A DNA stretch of 64,000 bases from Pullulanibacillus pueri (GTDB taxonomy: Bacteria; Bacillota; Bacilli; Bacillales; Sporolactobacillaceae), in contig NZ_BMFV01000023.1 of NCBI RefSeq assembly GCF_014639255.1, positions 1 to 64,000 on the forward strand, in the 5' to 3' direction. The notes under the pieces were generated by a model. It worked only from the letters and a program-made list of their open reading frames with translations, had not been told where the DNA came from and made no database searches. How positions within the stretch are numbered: position 1 is the first letter of the stretch; each line of letters starts with the position of its first letter. The translations under genes were made by a program, and so were the position numbers. This document shows positions 16,388 through 25,749 of the stretch, in pieces.

Positions 16388-16430
16388 AGAAGACTGAGAC
16401 TAGGGAACGCTTTAGTTTCAGTCTTCCTTT
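16388..16430 (+). terminator. Hairpin terminator after DUF3231 gene
   Basis: GAAGACTGA-ACT / AGT-TCAGTCTTC inverted repeat followed by CTTTGT. The stem is long but the T-run is weak. Confidence 0.6.
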
Positions 16431-16626
16431 GTCGTATATGGATTAGCCAAGTTGTCTGCTGTTAAAAGGGTTTATGATACCAAGTGCCTTTTGGTGATTT
16501 TAGGGTCTAACAAAAAGACGCACGAGTCCAAAGGTCTAGGAGGATAAGATGTTTTAATGTCTCATCGCATTTGAACGTGTTAGTATTAAAGAAAACGCTC
16601 TTATGCATAGATGGGGAGTTTATTCA

Positions 16627-17922
16627 ATGTTCGGTGCTAAGAAAAGTCGAGTCTTCCTTACTCTTTTTTTTATTGTGGTTATTGTAGGGCTGATCGTGGT
16701 CGCCAGTTTGACGGTATATTATGGGAAGGTTTACAAAGAGGACATTAATAAACCTTTGCCAATTGAGGTTAAAGTAGATAAGAATCTTAAAAGTCCTGAG
16801 AATATTGCCTATGTTTTATGGTCTCACTACATGGATCCATATAAGGAGACAAAGAATCCTCTGAAAAAAATTGATCCGCGCTATTTGAAGTTTCAATCCT
16901 ATCAAGGCGATCTGCAAAAATTCTCTATCGATATTACGTTTAACACCAAAGTTGCCAATAAGAACTGGACAACTCATCGCTCTTGGGGGAAAATCCGGGC
17001 GGATGGATTGATTGAAAATATGCGTTGGACTTTAGACATAGTCAAAACGGGTAAAGGTCAGTATGCCCTTGAGCATATTAAGCCGGCGGCCGCAAATAAG
17101 GAGCCAGGGACAAGCTCTGAAGACAATAACACCCAATACGTAACAGGGGCTCATGGGACCCAAGAGAAAACCAGTTACATGATTGATCAAGGGAAGCTGG
17201 AGCTCACATATGACTATGGTGAGCACTGGATCATTGCCCCTGTAGCCGTTGATGATTTATTTAAAGGCGATTACAGTGGCCCGAAGGATACCCTTATTGA
17301 GGGGAGTTATGTCCTGACACCTGAGCGAACCGCCTTCGTTGTCGGCAGTGGAACGGACTTAACCCTCCTTGTGTCGACCGATAAGGGTGGAACTTGGCAT
17401 AACTATCCTATCCAAAGCCCCATTCAGGGTATACGCCTGCGTCTTCTTGGTTTTACTTCCAAAGATAATGGCTATCTCATTTTAACTGGAGACCGCACAA
17501 TGACTGTTGAGGGTCACGTGGTCTTAAAAACACATGACGGTGGGAAGACATGGCGTAAAATTGGAGGGCCACCTGTCGATTATCTTGCAACAGATGGTGG
17601 GTTCATCGATGATCAACGAGGCTTTATGTCCTTTGGTTCAAGGGGCACTCCAGCACATCCTATTTTTTATCGGACAACCAATGGCGGTAAAGATTGGACA
17701 GAAGTGCAGGTGCCAATTCCAGCAAAGTATAACGGTATATTTACAGTAGCGGAAATGCCCACTTTTAAAGAGGGTAAAGGCACACTTCTTGTAAATCAAG
17801 GACCTAATGGCGATTTCCAAGGTGGTAATGTTCTTGGGAAATTTACGTCTAAGGATAAAGGAGCGACATGGCAGTTTGCAGGCCTTGTTGATCCAGATCA
17901 CGTAATGGGGGAGACACCTTAA
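16627..17922 (+). CDS. Membrane-anchored BNR/Asp-box repeat protein
   Basis: 431 residues with one N-terminal membrane anchor (about 8-33, FLTLFFIVVIVGLIVVASLTV), so most of the protein faces outward. The N-terminal third contains a domain around LWSHYMDPYKE. The C-terminal part is a beta-propeller-like array of Asp-box repeats: STDKGGTWHNY, KTHDGGKTWRKI, RTTNGGKDWTEV and SKDKGATWQFA. Such repeats occur in sialidases and Ycf48-like proteins, but no sialidase catalytic residues are evident. The start is the ATG at 16627 with GGGGAG 8 bases upstream; the ATG at 16603 precedes that site. Function is unknown. Confidence 0.75.
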   Translation: MFGAKKSRVFLTLFFIVVIVGLIVVASLTVYYGKVYKEDINKPLPIEVKVDKNLKSPENIAYVLWSHYMDPYKETKNPLKKIDPRYLKFQSYQGDLQKFSIDITFNTKVANKNWTTHRSWGKIRADGLIENMRWTLDIVKTGKGQYALEHIKPAAANKEPGTSSEDNNTQYVTGAHGTQEKTSYMIDQGKLELTYDYGEHWIIAPVAVDDLFKGDYSGPKDTLIEGSYVLTPERTAFVVGSGTDLTLLVSTDKGGTWHNYPIQSPIQGIRLRLLGFTSKDNGYLILTGDRTMTVEGHVVLKTHDGGKTWRKIGGPPVDYLATDGGFIDDQRGFMSFGSRGTPAHPIFYRTTNGGKDWTEVQVPIPAKYNGIFTVAEMPTFKEGKGTLLVNQGPNGDFQGGNVLGKFTSKDKGATWQFAGLVDPDHVMGETP

Positions 17923-18013
17923 GGGCCTTTTTCCAGAAGAAACACCTTGATAGATTGGGCATCTTTCAGTAGTATAGAGTAGGGCTAGCATGCTCCTAGA
18001 AAGAAGGCTATAA

Positions 18014-19114
18014 ATGATGACGAAACCTTCCATTTTTGGATTAACAATAGAACAATTAACCGCTTGGCTCGTTGAACATGGACAGAAAAAGTTCCGTGCG
18101 ACTCAAGTATGGGACTGGTTATATAAAAAACGTGTCATAAATTTCTCGGATATGGTCAATATCAATAAGGATTGTCGACAATTATTAGAGGCGCATTTCT
18201 CTATTCATACTTTGACAGAAGCTGTTAAGCAGGAATCTAAAGACGGGACGATCAAATTTTTATTTAAACTGCAGGATGGTAATCTTATAGAAACGGTTTT
18301 GATGCGCCATCATTATGGGCTATCTGTGTGTGTAACGACTCAGGTTGGCTGCAATATTGGCTGTACCTTTTGCGCCAGTGGGATACTCCGGAAAAATCGC
18401 GATCTCACAGGTGCAGAAATCGTCGAGCAAATTATGAATGTACAAAAGCATCTTGATGAAGTGGGTCAAGGTGAACGTGTCAGTCATATTGTCATCATGG
18501 GGATTGGAGAGCCTTTTGATAACTTCACGAACATGATGACGTTCTTGCGCGTGGTTAATGACCAAAAGGGTCTGTCCATTGGTGCTAGACATATTACGGT
18601 CTCTACCAGTGGCCTTGCTCATAAGATTTATGAATTTGCTGATGAGAATCTTCAGGTGAATTTAGCGATTTCCCTGCATGCTCCTAACGACGAGCTTAGA
18701 ACACAGATTATGAAAATCAACCGTGCCTTCCCATTAGAAAAATTGATGCAGGCCGTCGATTATTATTTAAAAAAGACCAACCGTCGCATTACGTTTGAAT
18801 ATATTTTATTAAAGGATGTTAACGATCATAAAGAAGAGGCGTTGCAGCTAGCGAAATTACTCGGTTCTATTCGCCATCTTGCTTATGTCAACCTTATTCC
18901 TTATAATCCTGTTAATGAGCATATTCAATACGAGCGTAGTGAGCAAGAAGCGATACAAGCTTTCTATGAAACATTGAAAGGCCAAGGCATTAATTGTGGC
19001 GTTCGCCTGGAACATGGTACAGATATTGATGCCGCTTGTGGTCAACTGCGAAGCAAGCAAATTAAGAAGGAAAGAGTACGTAAGGTGAAGAGGGCAGACA
19101 CTGCCCTAGCCTAG
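18014..19114 (+). CDS. rlmN: 23S rRNA (adenine-C2)-methyltransferase, RlmN family
   Basis: A 366-residue radical-SAM enzyme of the RlmN/Cfr group, which methylates A2503 of 23S rRNA. The iron-sulfur cysteines are Cys113, Cys117 and Cys120 ([10 protein letters not shown]). The methyl-carrying cysteine near the C-terminus is Cys342 in [22 protein letters not shown] and [11 protein letters not shown] are family blocks. In Bacillus subtilis rlmN lies beside rsmB, prpC and prkC; this gene stands alone, so it may be a second, divergent RlmN paralogue. It keeps RlmN-like rather than Cfr-like motifs, so I do not call it a resistance gene. It is followed by a very strong terminator. Confidence 0.9.
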   Translation: MMTKPSIFGLTIEQLTAWLVEHGQKKFRATQVWDWLYKKRVINFSDMVNINKDCRQLLEAHFSIHTLTEAVKQESKDGTIKFLFKLQDGNLIETVLMRHHYGLSVCVTTQVGCNIGCTFCASGILRKNRDLTGAEIVEQIMNVQKHLDEVGQGERVSHIVIMGIGEPFDNFTNMMTFLRVVNDQKGLSIGARHITVSTSGLAHKIYEFADENLQVNLAISLHAPNDELRTQIMKINRAFPLEKLMQAVDYYLKKTNRRITFEYILLKDVNDHKEEALQLAKLLGSIRHLAYVNLIPYNPVNEHIQYERSEQEAIQAFYETLKGQGINCGVRLEHGTDIDAACGQLRSKQIKKERVRKVKRADTALA

Positions 19115-19151
19115 TCTGCGATACATTATAAAAACGATAAGTCCCATTTTT

Positions 19152-19190
19152 AACAACACGTGCCTCAATGAATAGGGCACGTGTTGTTTT
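19152..19190 (+). terminator. Rho-independent terminator of rlmN
   Basis: Perfect AACAACACGTGCC / GGCACGTGTTGTT stem followed by TT and A/T-rich sequence. Confidence 0.9.
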
Positions 19191-19230
19191 ATAACGTCAG
19201 AATGTAAAACTTTTTGGAAGAACTTCTAAT
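19191..19230 (+). repeat. Dispersed hairpin element, copy 3 (truncated)
   Basis: ATAACGTCAGAATGTAAAAC and TTTTTGGAAG match the left half of the copies at 13161, 14961 and 24628; the hairpin half is missing. It directly abuts the rlmN terminator. Confidence 0.5.
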
Positions 19231-19235
19231 TTTTC

Positions 19236-20519
19236 CTATCCCCCAACATTAAGATCTTTATCATAGTGAGAGGCAGGTTCAGGCTGAGGGACGCCCTTAA
19301 GAATAATGATACCAATAATAAATAAAAGGATCAGACTGAAGACTCCCATATTTGAGCGACCGGTTAACTGAGCGGTGACTCCAACGAGAAGCGGGCCCAT
19401 AATGGAGGCAAATTTACCAAAGATATTATAAAAACCAAAGAACTCGTTCGCTTTGTTTTTAGGGATGAGTTTAGCAAAATAAGAGCGACTTAAGGCTTGG
19501 ATTCCCCCTTGTGAGGTGGCCACGAGCATGGCTAAAATCCAGAAGTCTAAGGTTGATTTTAAGAAATAAGCATAAATACACACAAGGATATAAATACAGA
19601 TCCCAACATACAACATCTTCTTTGCAGTGAATGTCTCAGCGAGTCTGCCATAAATAAGGGCAAAAGGGGCGGCGACAACTTGGGTGACAAATAAAATAAT
19701 CAATAGATGGGTTGAACGAATCCCTAGGTCTGTCCCGTATGCTGTAGACATGGAAATCACAGTACCGACACCATCAATATAGAAAAAATAAGCCAATAAA
19801 AATAAAAATAATGCACGGTAGCTCTTGATTGCTTTTAAGGTGTGTCCGAGACGTTTAAAGCTACTTCTAACCGGATGAGGCTGGCGCTCGATGTAAAAGC
19901 GCTGTTTAACATGTTTAAATAAGGAGATGGTGAAGAGTCCCCACCATAATGCGGTAATGATAAAAGCAAGCTTGCTGGCGAATGCAGTGGAAAGAGGAAG
20001 AATATGACTTTGGGCTAACACAATAATAGCAATGCTGATTAGAAAGGGAATAGCGCTCCCGATGTAACCCATGCTAAACCCTCGGGCAGAGACGCGATTC
20101 ATCCGCTCCTCTGTTGTGACATCGACAATAAAGGCATCGTAGAAAACATTGGCGCCGGCAGATCCAACCGTGGCAAGAGTGTAAAACACTAAAAGTAAAA
20201 ACCATTGATCATCGGGGACAAAGGCAAGACAGGCAGTGAAACCAACGCCAATGGCAAAAAAGAAGCTGAAAAAGCGTTTCTTAAAGCCTTGATAATCGGC
20301 AATGGTCCCTAAAATAGGTCCCAACATGGCCAAGATAAAGGTCGCTATTGCAATCGTATACCCGAGATAGGCCGTTGAATTTGCTGCGCTCACACCCGCT
20401 TTGGTAGCAGCTGCTTTATAAAAAATCGGAAAAACAGCGGTTGTGATGATAATAGAATAAGCAGAGTTCGCCCAATCATAGAAAATCCAACTTGTCTCTT
20501 GTTTTGAGAACTTCCCCAT
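19236..20519 (-). CDS. MFS transporter, UMF1 family
   Basis: A 427-residue major facilitator protein with about 12 membrane segments, of the UMF1 (Atg22-like, vacuole-effluxer-related) family. Its hallmark N-terminus [13 protein letters not shown] is present, as are [15 protein letters not shown] and the central [24 protein letters not shown] loop. Bacterial members are uncharacterised exporters or amino-acid-type permeases, and the substrate is unknown. The start is the ATG at 20519, 8 bases after GGAGGAG; the ATG at 20540 lies upstream of that site. The gene is monocistronic. Confidence 0.88.
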   Translation of the reverse strand: MGKFSKQETSWIFYDWANSAYSIIITTAVFPIFYKAAATKAGVSAANSTAYLGYTIAIATFILAMLGPILGTIADYQGFKKRFFSFFFAIGVGFTACLAFVPDDQWFLLLVFYTLATVGSAGANVFYDAFIVDVTTEERMNRVSARGFSMGYIGSAIPFLISIAIIVLAQSHILPLSTAFASKLAFIITALWWGLFTISLFKHVKQRFYIERQPHPVRSSFKRLGHTLKAIKSYRALFLFLLAYFFYIDGVGTVISMSTAYGTDLGIRSTHLLIILFVTQVVAAPFALIYGRLAETFTAKKMLYVGICIYILVCIYAYFLKSTLDFWILAMLVATSQGGIQALSRSYFAKLIPKNKANEFFGFYNIFGKFASIMGPLLVGVTAQLTGRSNMGVFSLILLFIIGIIILKGVPQPEPASHYDKDLNVGG

Positions 20520-20691
20520 GTCTACACTCCTCCGATTCATTTAAGCGCTTTCTTTTTATTGTACAATAAATTGATGTAGAAAAGGTTAAGAGTATTTAAT
20601 GAATTGTTGTCCAAAGATAAAGAAGGGCTTTCCTCGACAATGATGGCAGAGAGGAAAGCGGTATACACATTGATAGGTAGGTCCTTTGAGG

Positions 20692-21882
20692 TTACTCCCA
20701 TTCTTTCAGCCACTTAGAGATCTTGGATTCGAACCGATCAAGGGACATCATATGAGCAAGTGGTACTAAGGGTTTTAAAGTGTGAATGGCCGTTGTTGTT
20801 TGTCCTTTGTAAAAAAAGAGCCGCGCTTGTACCATCCAAAGGTGAATATCAATATACGAACGACGGGTAGAAGGCACATCCTCTAGTCCTCTATTAATGA
20901 TAGCCTGAGCTGAATCATAGTCCCCTATTGCGACATAGTTTCGTGCTAATTCATAGGCGGTATCAAGGAGGTTCACTTGATTCTTTTCCGAACTGGAGGC
21001 TTGAAATTTAAGGAGGGTGTCAATAGATGTTTTATAATCACCGCGTTGACGTTGTTCATAGGCAATGAGTAAGTCGATATGTATTTCAGATATTGGGCGA
21101 TCTTTATCATTTAAGAGACTTTTTAACCGCGACCATTTTTCAGTAGGGGATGAGAGATTTTGTTTAATCGCAGCTGTGATTTGTCCCACGAGTCCCCAGG
21201 CCTCGATATGCCTTTCCCCTAAGGAGGCCGCTAATGCTTCAGCTTTGGAAAATTCCTCAATCCCTGCGGCATTTCCATAACGTGCTTGTCGAACTACCCC
21301 TAAGTACATGTAGGCATTGGCACTCTCAAGACTGCGTGGGGGCACTCTATTCAGAATTGCTTCAAAGTACGATTCTGCAAGGCCGTAATAATCGTTGTAA
21401 AACGCGGACATGGCCATCGATTGTAAAACACGGAAAGAGGGGATGGACTGCGGTTTAATAAAGTGACTCTCAGCCTGTGCGATATCCTTTAGTGCCTTTG
21501 CCGGTTCGCCTTTCAACATCAAGGCCCAGCCACGGATGAGCTGTGCGTGACTGATTAATTCGCGATCTCCTATGCTCATCGCCACACTCACGGCCTGATC
21601 AGACAACTCATAGCTATCCGCCATATCACCTTTTTCTATGGCTTTCCATGCATGTTTGAGTAACACTTGACAGGTATTTTCTATCGGAACAACAGCATCA
21701 CGAAGAAAATCATAGCTGACACCTAACTTTTCAGAGAGGGTTTGTATGGCTTGTGGCGTCGGTCGAATTTGTTCACGTTCGAGCTGACTAACAAGGGATC
21801 TTGAGACACCGGGACCGCTTAAATCAGCTTGTGATAGGCCACGTTCGAGACGTAATTCACGTAATTTTTTTCCAAAAGACAT
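20692..21882 (-). CDS. XRE-family regulator with TPR-like domain
   Basis: A 396-residue DNA-binding regulator. An N-terminal Cro/CI helix-turn-helix (about 6-60, KKLRELRLERGLSQADLSG, RSLVSQLERE) is followed by a long all-helical region with TPR-type pairs (such as ALMLKGEPAKALKDIAQAE and ARNYVAIGDYDSAQAII). This architecture resembles PlcR/NprR/Rgg-like regulators, which bind a peptide or protein through the TPR part, but it is not close enough to any of them to name a ligand. It is divergent from an MFS transporter gene and probably regulates it. Start ATG after GGGGAGAG. Confidence 0.82.
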   Translation of the reverse strand: MSFGKKLRELRLERGLSQADLSGPGVSRSLVSQLEREQIRPTPQAIQTLSEKLGVSYDFLRDAVVPIENTCQVLLKHAWKAIEKGDMADSYELSDQAVSVAMSIGDRELISHAQLIRGWALMLKGEPAKALKDIAQAESHFIKPQSIPSFRVLQSMAMSAFYNDYYGLAESYFEAILNRVPPRSLESANAYMYLGVVRQARYGNAAGIEEFSKAEALAASLGERHIEAWGLVGQITAAIKQNLSSPTEKWSRLKSLLNDKDRPISEIHIDLLIAYEQRQRGDYKTSIDTLLKFQASSSEKNQVNLLDTAYELARNYVAIGDYDSAQAIINRGLEDVPSTRRSYIDIHLWMVQARLFFYKGQTTTAIHTLKPLVPLAHMMSLDRFESKISKWLKEWE

Positions 21883-21945
21883 CGATCAACTCTCCCCATT
21901 TTCTTGATTTATCTTAAGCTTACTACTTTTAAATGTTAATTTCCA

Positions 21946-22002
21946 TAACATATGTTAAATCCCGATAGAGTAGTGAGCGTGTTACGCTACGAGAGATAAC
22001 AC
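21946..22002. promoter_or_regulatory. Candidate operator in XRE/MFS divergent region
   Basis: A perfect 12-bp palindrome TAACATATGTTA (21946-21957) is followed by a GTGTTA...TAACAC inverted repeat with a 12-bp gap (21979-22002). Both lie between the divergent XRE-TPR regulator and MFS genes, where a self-controlling regulator would bind. The assignment is by position and symmetry only. Confidence 0.4.
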
Positions 22003-22075
22003 GATTAGACGTTAGCTCTCTTAAAGGTGTTGTGAGCGAGGTGGTAATGGGTGAAAAAGACAGGGGGATTGAGGC

Positions 22076-23308
22076 ATGAACAAGGAAAAAAACAACCAAA
22101 ATCTATTGATTACCGGTGGTCTACTTTCGATAGCTGGAGATAGTCTTTTTAGTACGGCGGTAATGTACTATCTTTCTCAGGTCAAGGAGGCAGCCTTCTA
22201 TTTATCGCTGGCGACACTCCTTTTAACGATTCCGAGCGTGTTCGCGACATTGATCGGTGTATTTACCGATCGAAGCTCACCTAAAAAAGTGATGATTATG
22301 GCTAGATTAGCTCAAGCTATTCTTTGTTTGGGATTAATGTGGTCCTTTAAATCAATTCCACAATTGCTTGTGATCATTTTTCTGCTTGAGATGTTCGCTA
22401 CGGTGAATTCTGTTGCGGGTCTGTCTCTAACGTCACGGATTATATCACCAGAGAAGCGTTCAAAGATTATCGGTATGTTGCACGCGATTCAAAGTTCATT
22501 GAAACTCGGCGGGCGTTTTTTTGGGGCAGCTTTGTTCATCATTATCCATCCGTTGGGTGTTGCGGTCGCCAATGCGTGTACGTTTTTTCTTGATCTTTTA
22601 TGTATAGTGGGCATTCATCTGCCTGTAAAAACAGAGGAAAGCAAGACGTCAAAGGCCAAGCGCTCTTCGATAAAGGAATGGGTAGAAGGCTGGCAAGCAC
22701 TTCATCATGATCGGTTGACTGCTCGTCTCTCGTGGGGGGTTGCCATTATTGGGGCGACAACCCTTCCGATTGGGGCCTTTTTGAGTCTGATTTTGGTCAG
22801 TCGCTTGCATGCGAATACCTTTGAATTTGGATTTGCCTATGCTGTGGAAATGCTTGGTGGCATAATGGGTGGATTATTTTGTAGCGCGCTGATTAAACGC
22901 ATCGTGGCTCGTTTTGGCTACGGCATAATGTTCTTATTTAATTTTCTTATCATGGGGCTTTCCACTCTTGTGCTCGGCATTGCTTCCCACTATTGGATGG
23001 TGGTTGTGGCTCTCTTTTTATTAGGATTGGTCCAGTCCTTTCAAAATATCACCGCTCCCACTTATTTCATGCTCGTCAATTCACATGAAGTGCTCGGAAG
23101 GGTGATCGGAATCGTAACGTCTTTGCAGGCAGGCTCAGGTTTAATGGCAAGTTTATGTTTAACGTTCATTTCCACACGTGTTTCAGTAATGTGGATTCTC
23201 GTCGTGGCAGGTGGAATAACGTGTATGGCGACAGTGGCGTTGTTTGCTTTTCCTATCGGGGTTTTGAAAACGAAGGTGCAGGCAGAAGCAGCAGGAGAGC
23301 AGGCTTAG
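22076..23308 (+). CDS. MFS transporter (drug-efflux-like)
   Basis: A 410-residue major facilitator protein with about 12 membrane segments and a short Lys-rich tail. The cytoplasmic loop between segments 2 and 3 (GVFTDRSSPKKVMIMARLAQA) carries the MFS motif A in modified form. The general style is that of MdfA- or macrolide-efflux-type (MefA-like) exporters in Bacilli. The substrate is unknown. It is divergent from the XRE-TPR regulator, an arrangement often seen for inducible exporters. The start is the ATG at 22076 after GGGGGATTGAGG. A symmetrical terminator separates it from the convergent nupC. Confidence 0.82.
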   Translation: MNKEKNNQNLLITGGLLSIAGDSLFSTAVMYYLSQVKEAAFYLSLATLLLTIPSVFATLIGVFTDRSSPKKVMIMARLAQAILCLGLMWSFKSIPQLLVIIFLLEMFATVNSVAGLSLTSRIISPEKRSKIIGMLHAIQSSLKLGGRFFGAALFIIIHPLGVAVANACTFFLDLLCIVGIHLPVKTEESKTSKAKRSSIKEWVEGWQALHHDRLTARLSWGVAIIGATTLPIGAFLSLILVSRLHANTFEFGFAYAVEMLGGIMGGLFCSALIKRIVARFGYGIMFLFNFLIMGLSTLVLGIASHYWMVVVALFLLGLVQSFQNITAPTYFMLVNSHEVLGRVIGIVTSLQAGSGLMASLCLTFISTRVSVMWILVVAGGITCMATVALFAFPIGVLKTKVQAEAAGEQA

Positions 23309-23320
23309 TAATATAAAGCG

Positions 23321-23353
23321 AAAAAATGCCACCCGATATAGGGTGACATTTTT
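23321..23353. terminator. Bidirectional terminator between MFS gene and nupC
   Basis: AAAAAATG-CACCC / GGGTG-CATTTTT stem with A and T runs on both sides, between convergent genes. Confidence 0.88.
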
Positions 23354-23366
23354 CACGTATTCACTC

Positions 23367-24557
23367 TTATAAAATCAATCCAACAATGGTACCTGATAAA
23401 ACACTGACCAAGGTTGCGCCATAAAGAAGTTTTAGACCGAAGCGCGCCACAGTATTGCCTTGCTTCTCGTTCAAGCCTTTAACGGCTCCGGCAATGATTC
23501 CGATTGAGGAGAAGTTAGCAAAGGACACGAGGAAGACAGAGACAATCCCGACTGCGCGTGCAGAGAATTGATCCGTAATCTTAGAGAAGTCGAGCATGGC
23601 AACAAATTCATTCGTGACCATTTTAGTCGCCATAATACTTCCGGCTTTGACAGATTCATCCCAAGGAATCCCCATGATAAAGGCAACTGGTGAGAAGATG
23701 TAGCCCAAAATGTCTTGGAAAGAGATACCGAAAATCATATCCACAATATTATTGATCGCGGCCATTAAGGCAACAAACCCAATGAGCATGGCGCCGACAA
23801 CAATTGCGACTTTAAATCCATCCATGATATATTCGCCAAGCATTTCAAAGAAGGATTGCTTTTCGCTTTCTTCTTCGCCATTAATGTCAAGAATATCCTC
23901 TTCAGGACTAACAGTGTAAGGATTAATAATCGAGGAGATGATAAAACCTCCGAATAAGTTTAAAACAATAGCCGTAACGACATATTTAGGTTCGAGCATC
24001 GTCATATAAGAACCAACAATGGACATGGACACCGTCGACATCGCTGAAGCACAAAGGGTATACAAACGGTTTTTAGGTAAATGACCGAGCTGCTTTTTCA
24101 CAGAAATAAAGACTTCTGATTGACCGATCATGGCTGCGGCAACCGCGTTGTAGGACTCTATTTTTCCTAGACCGCTGACTTTACTTAAGACCCATCCGAT
24201 CCATTTAATGATAAGAGGGAGAATCTTAAGGTATTGCAATATCCCGATGATTACGGAGATGAAAACGATAGGAAGCAGGACGGTAAGGAAAAACGGTGCC
24301 TGTCCTTTGTTTGCAATCCCTCCGAAAACAAAGTCAACGCCTTCAGCTGAGTAATCCAATAACTTAGCGAAAACATCAGAAATCCCTTTAATAAGGGCGC
24401 CACCTACACCGGTATTCAGTAATAGAAAGGCGAGAATCACTTGAAGGATGATCATTACTATAATGGGGCGATATTTAATTTTTTTTCGATTGTTACTCGC
24501 AATAAAGGCGAGACCGAAAACGACAATAAGTCCGAGAATGAATATTAAATATTTCAT
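23367..24557 (-). CDS. nupC: Nucleoside transporter, concentrative (NupC/CNT family)
   Basis: A 396-residue membrane protein with about 9-10 hydrophobic segments, of the concentrative nucleoside transporter family, which takes up nucleosides with protons or sodium. Conserved CNT blocks are the [11 protein letters not shown] loop, [15 protein letters not shown] and the C-terminal [13 protein letters not shown] motif, which forms part of the substrate site. It lies next to deoC and close to pdp and deoB, as in the dra-nupC-pdp operon of Bacillus subtilis. It is separated from deoC by 190 bp and has its own likely promoter with a cre-like site. Start ATG after AGGAGA. Confidence 0.93.
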   Translation of the reverse strand: MKYLIFILGLIVVFGLAFIASNNRKKIKYRPIIVMIILQVILAFLLLNTGVGGALIKGISDVFAKLLDYSAEGVDFVFGGIANKGQAPFFLTVLLPIVFISVIIGILQYLKILPLIIKWIGWVLSKVSGLGKIESYNAVAAAMIGQSEVFISVKKQLGHLPKNRLYTLCASAMSTVSMSIVGSYMTMLEPKYVVTAIVLNLFGGFIISSIINPYTVSPEEDILDINGEEESEKQSFFEMLGEYIMDGFKVAIVVGAMLIGFVALMAAINNIVDMIFGISFQDILGYIFSPVAFIMGIPWDESVKAGSIMATKMVTNEFVAMLDFSKITDQFSARAVGIVSVFLVSFANFSSIGIIAGAVKGLNEKQGNTVARFGLKLLYGATLVSVLSGTIVGLIL

Positions 24558-24584
24558 AAAACTATCTTCTCCTATTTATGTGGC

Positions 24585-24612
24585 ATTATACTTACAAACG
24601 CTTACAACACAA
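24585..24612 (-). promoter_or_regulatory. Likely nupC promoter with cre-like site
   Basis: On the minus strand: TTGTGT, 16 bp, TATAAT. The spacer is TGTAAGCGTTTGTAAG, close to the CcpA cre consensus with a CG core. This suggests catabolite repression of nucleoside uptake. No TGTCNGACA motif was seen here. Confidence 0.5.
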
Positions 24613-24627
24613 GGGTAAAAGATAGAG

Positions 24628-24713
24628 GAAGTCAGAGATTTTTATCACGTTGCGGAAGACTAATAGAGCAACTTAGCTTTCGTCATTAAGGCTTGCCGAA
24701 AGCTAGGTTTTCG
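24628..24713 (+). repeat. Dispersed ~90-bp hairpin element, copy 4
   Basis: AAGTCAGAGATTTTTATCAC at the left and the imperfect hairpin ACTTAGCTTTCG / CGAAAGCTAGGT at the right. Block order and orientation match the copies at 13161 and 14961. It lies between nupC and deoC. Confidence 0.6.
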
Positions 24714-24747
24714 AATCTCTTGCTCCTCTATAAATTTTTGAAGGCCT

Positions 24748-25416
24748 TTAGTATTGACTGTCAGATTGAAGACCTTGGATAATCTGAACACCTGAGCTTG
24801 CCCCAATCCGACTAGCCCCAGCTTCAACCATTGCGAGTAAATCCTCTTGGGAACGAACGCCTCCAGAGGCCTTCACACCTATATCTGGACCCACCGTTTT
24901 CCTCATGAGTTTCACAGCTTCAACCGTTGCCCCACCTGTCGAGAACCCTGTCGAGGTTTTGACATAGTCAGCCCCAGCTTCAACGGCTAGTTTTGAGGCG
25001 AGGACAATGTCTTCATCTGTTAAAAGACAGGTCTCGATGATCACTTTTACGAGGGCTTGGCCACTTGCAGCGGTGACAACGGCCTGAATATCTTCTTTGA
25101 CCCTGTCTAGATCCCGGGCTTTTAATGCCCCGATATTGATGACCATATCTACTTCGTTAGCACCATTTTGTATAGCTTCTTTTGTTTCAAAGGCTTTAGT
25201 GGCTGATGTTGTTGCGCCCAATGGGAAGCCAATGACAGTACAGACGAGAACATCAGATTCCTTTAGTAATTCGGCAGCTGTTTTTACCCAGATAGGATTG
25301 ATGCAGACCGAAGCAAAGCCATATTGGGAGGCTTCTTTACATACTTGAACAATCTGTTCTTTGGTAGCATCAGCCTTTAACAATGTGTGATCAATTAATT
25401 TTGCATAAGTTGTCAT
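24748..25416 (-). CDS. deoC: Deoxyribose-phosphate aldolase
   Basis: A 222-residue class I aldolase that splits 2-deoxyribose 5-phosphate into glyceraldehyde 3-phosphate and acetaldehyde, the last step of deoxynucleoside catabolism. The Schiff-base lysine is Lys153 in YVKTSTGF, with partners Asp90 ([10 protein letters not shown]) and Lys182 (VKASGGVR). Length is normal for the Bacillus enzyme. It is divergent from pdp; the shared intergenic region holds three TGTCNGAC motifs and cre-like sequences. The ribosome binding site is AAAGGGG. The copy-4 hairpin element lies just downstream. Confidence 0.96.
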   Translation of the reverse strand: MTTYAKLIDHTLLKADATKEQIVQVCKEASQYGFASVCINPIWVKTAAELLKESDVLVCTVIGFPLGATTSATKAFETKEAIQNGANEVDMVINIGALKARDLDRVKEDIQAVVTAASGQALVKVIIETCLLTDEDIVLASKLAVEAGADYVKTSTGFSTGGATVEAVKLMRKTVGPDIGVKASGGVRSQEDLLAMVEAGASRIGASSGVQIIQGLQSDSQY

Positions 25417-25457
25417 GTGTGCACCCCTTTCAAAAAGAAGAAAGTTATAGAGAATAA

Positions 25458-25471
25458 GATGTCTGACTTAT
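25458..25471. promoter_or_regulatory. Candidate operator, TGTCTGACT
   Basis: A TGTC-T-GAC half-palindrome with one mismatch, 42 bases upstream of the deoC start codon. It is the first of five similar motifs in this region (see 25537, 25704, 28088 and 28138). Confidence 0.5.
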
Positions 25472-25492
25472 GGTTAAAAATATTTTAAAAAG

Positions 25493-25506
25493 CAATAACG
25501 CTTACA
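25493..25506. promoter_or_regulatory. cre-like site upstream of deoC
   Basis: CAATAACGCTTACA fits the cre consensus TGWNANCGNTNWCA with two mismatches at the left end. It lies in the deoC promoter region. Confidence 0.35.
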
Positions 25507-25533
25507 AAATAAAGACTATTTAAACATGTTGTT

Positions 25534-25546
25534 GGATGTCCGACCT
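25534..25546. promoter_or_regulatory. Candidate operator, TGTCCGACC
   Basis: A TGTC-C-GAC motif in the middle of the deoC/pdp divergent region, with one mismatch to the TGTCNGACA palindrome. Confidence 0.4.
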
Positions 25547-25651
25547 TGATTCCATACTATAAAGAATAATACGTATTAAGTCAAGTGTATATAAGGATTT
25601 ATATTAATCATACTATTATTAATAGCCAGCAATTGATAGGGCTTATTCATC

Positions 25652-25665
25652 CGGTAACGTTTACA
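25652..25665. promoter_or_regulatory. cre-like site upstream of pdp
   Basis: CGGTAACGTTTACA matches the cre consensus with two mismatches, about 85-98 bases before the pdp start codon. It lies upstream of a possible TTGATT/TATATA promoter, where CcpA would repress or activate. Confidence 0.4.
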
Positions 25666-25703
25666 TTAGGCTTGCGCTTGATTGGATTATAGTCTAATCT
25701 ATA

Positions 25704-25722
25704 TATGTAGGATGTCTGACAA
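25704..25722. promoter_or_regulatory. Candidate operator upstream of pdp
   Basis: The 19-base string ATGTAGGATGTCTGACAAC, centred on the palindrome TGTCTGACA, occurs here and again identically upstream of deoB (28088-28106). It lies 28 bases before the pdp start, near the expected transcription start. Confidence 0.65.
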
Positions 25723-25749
25723 CGTAATTTCAGATAAGGAGTGTTATCG

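Noticed and set aside
18014..19114. Cfr-type antibiotic-resistance methyltransferase
   Set aside because: The cysteine loop [10 protein letters not shown] and C-terminal [10 protein letters not shown] are RlmN-like; nothing points specifically to Cfr.
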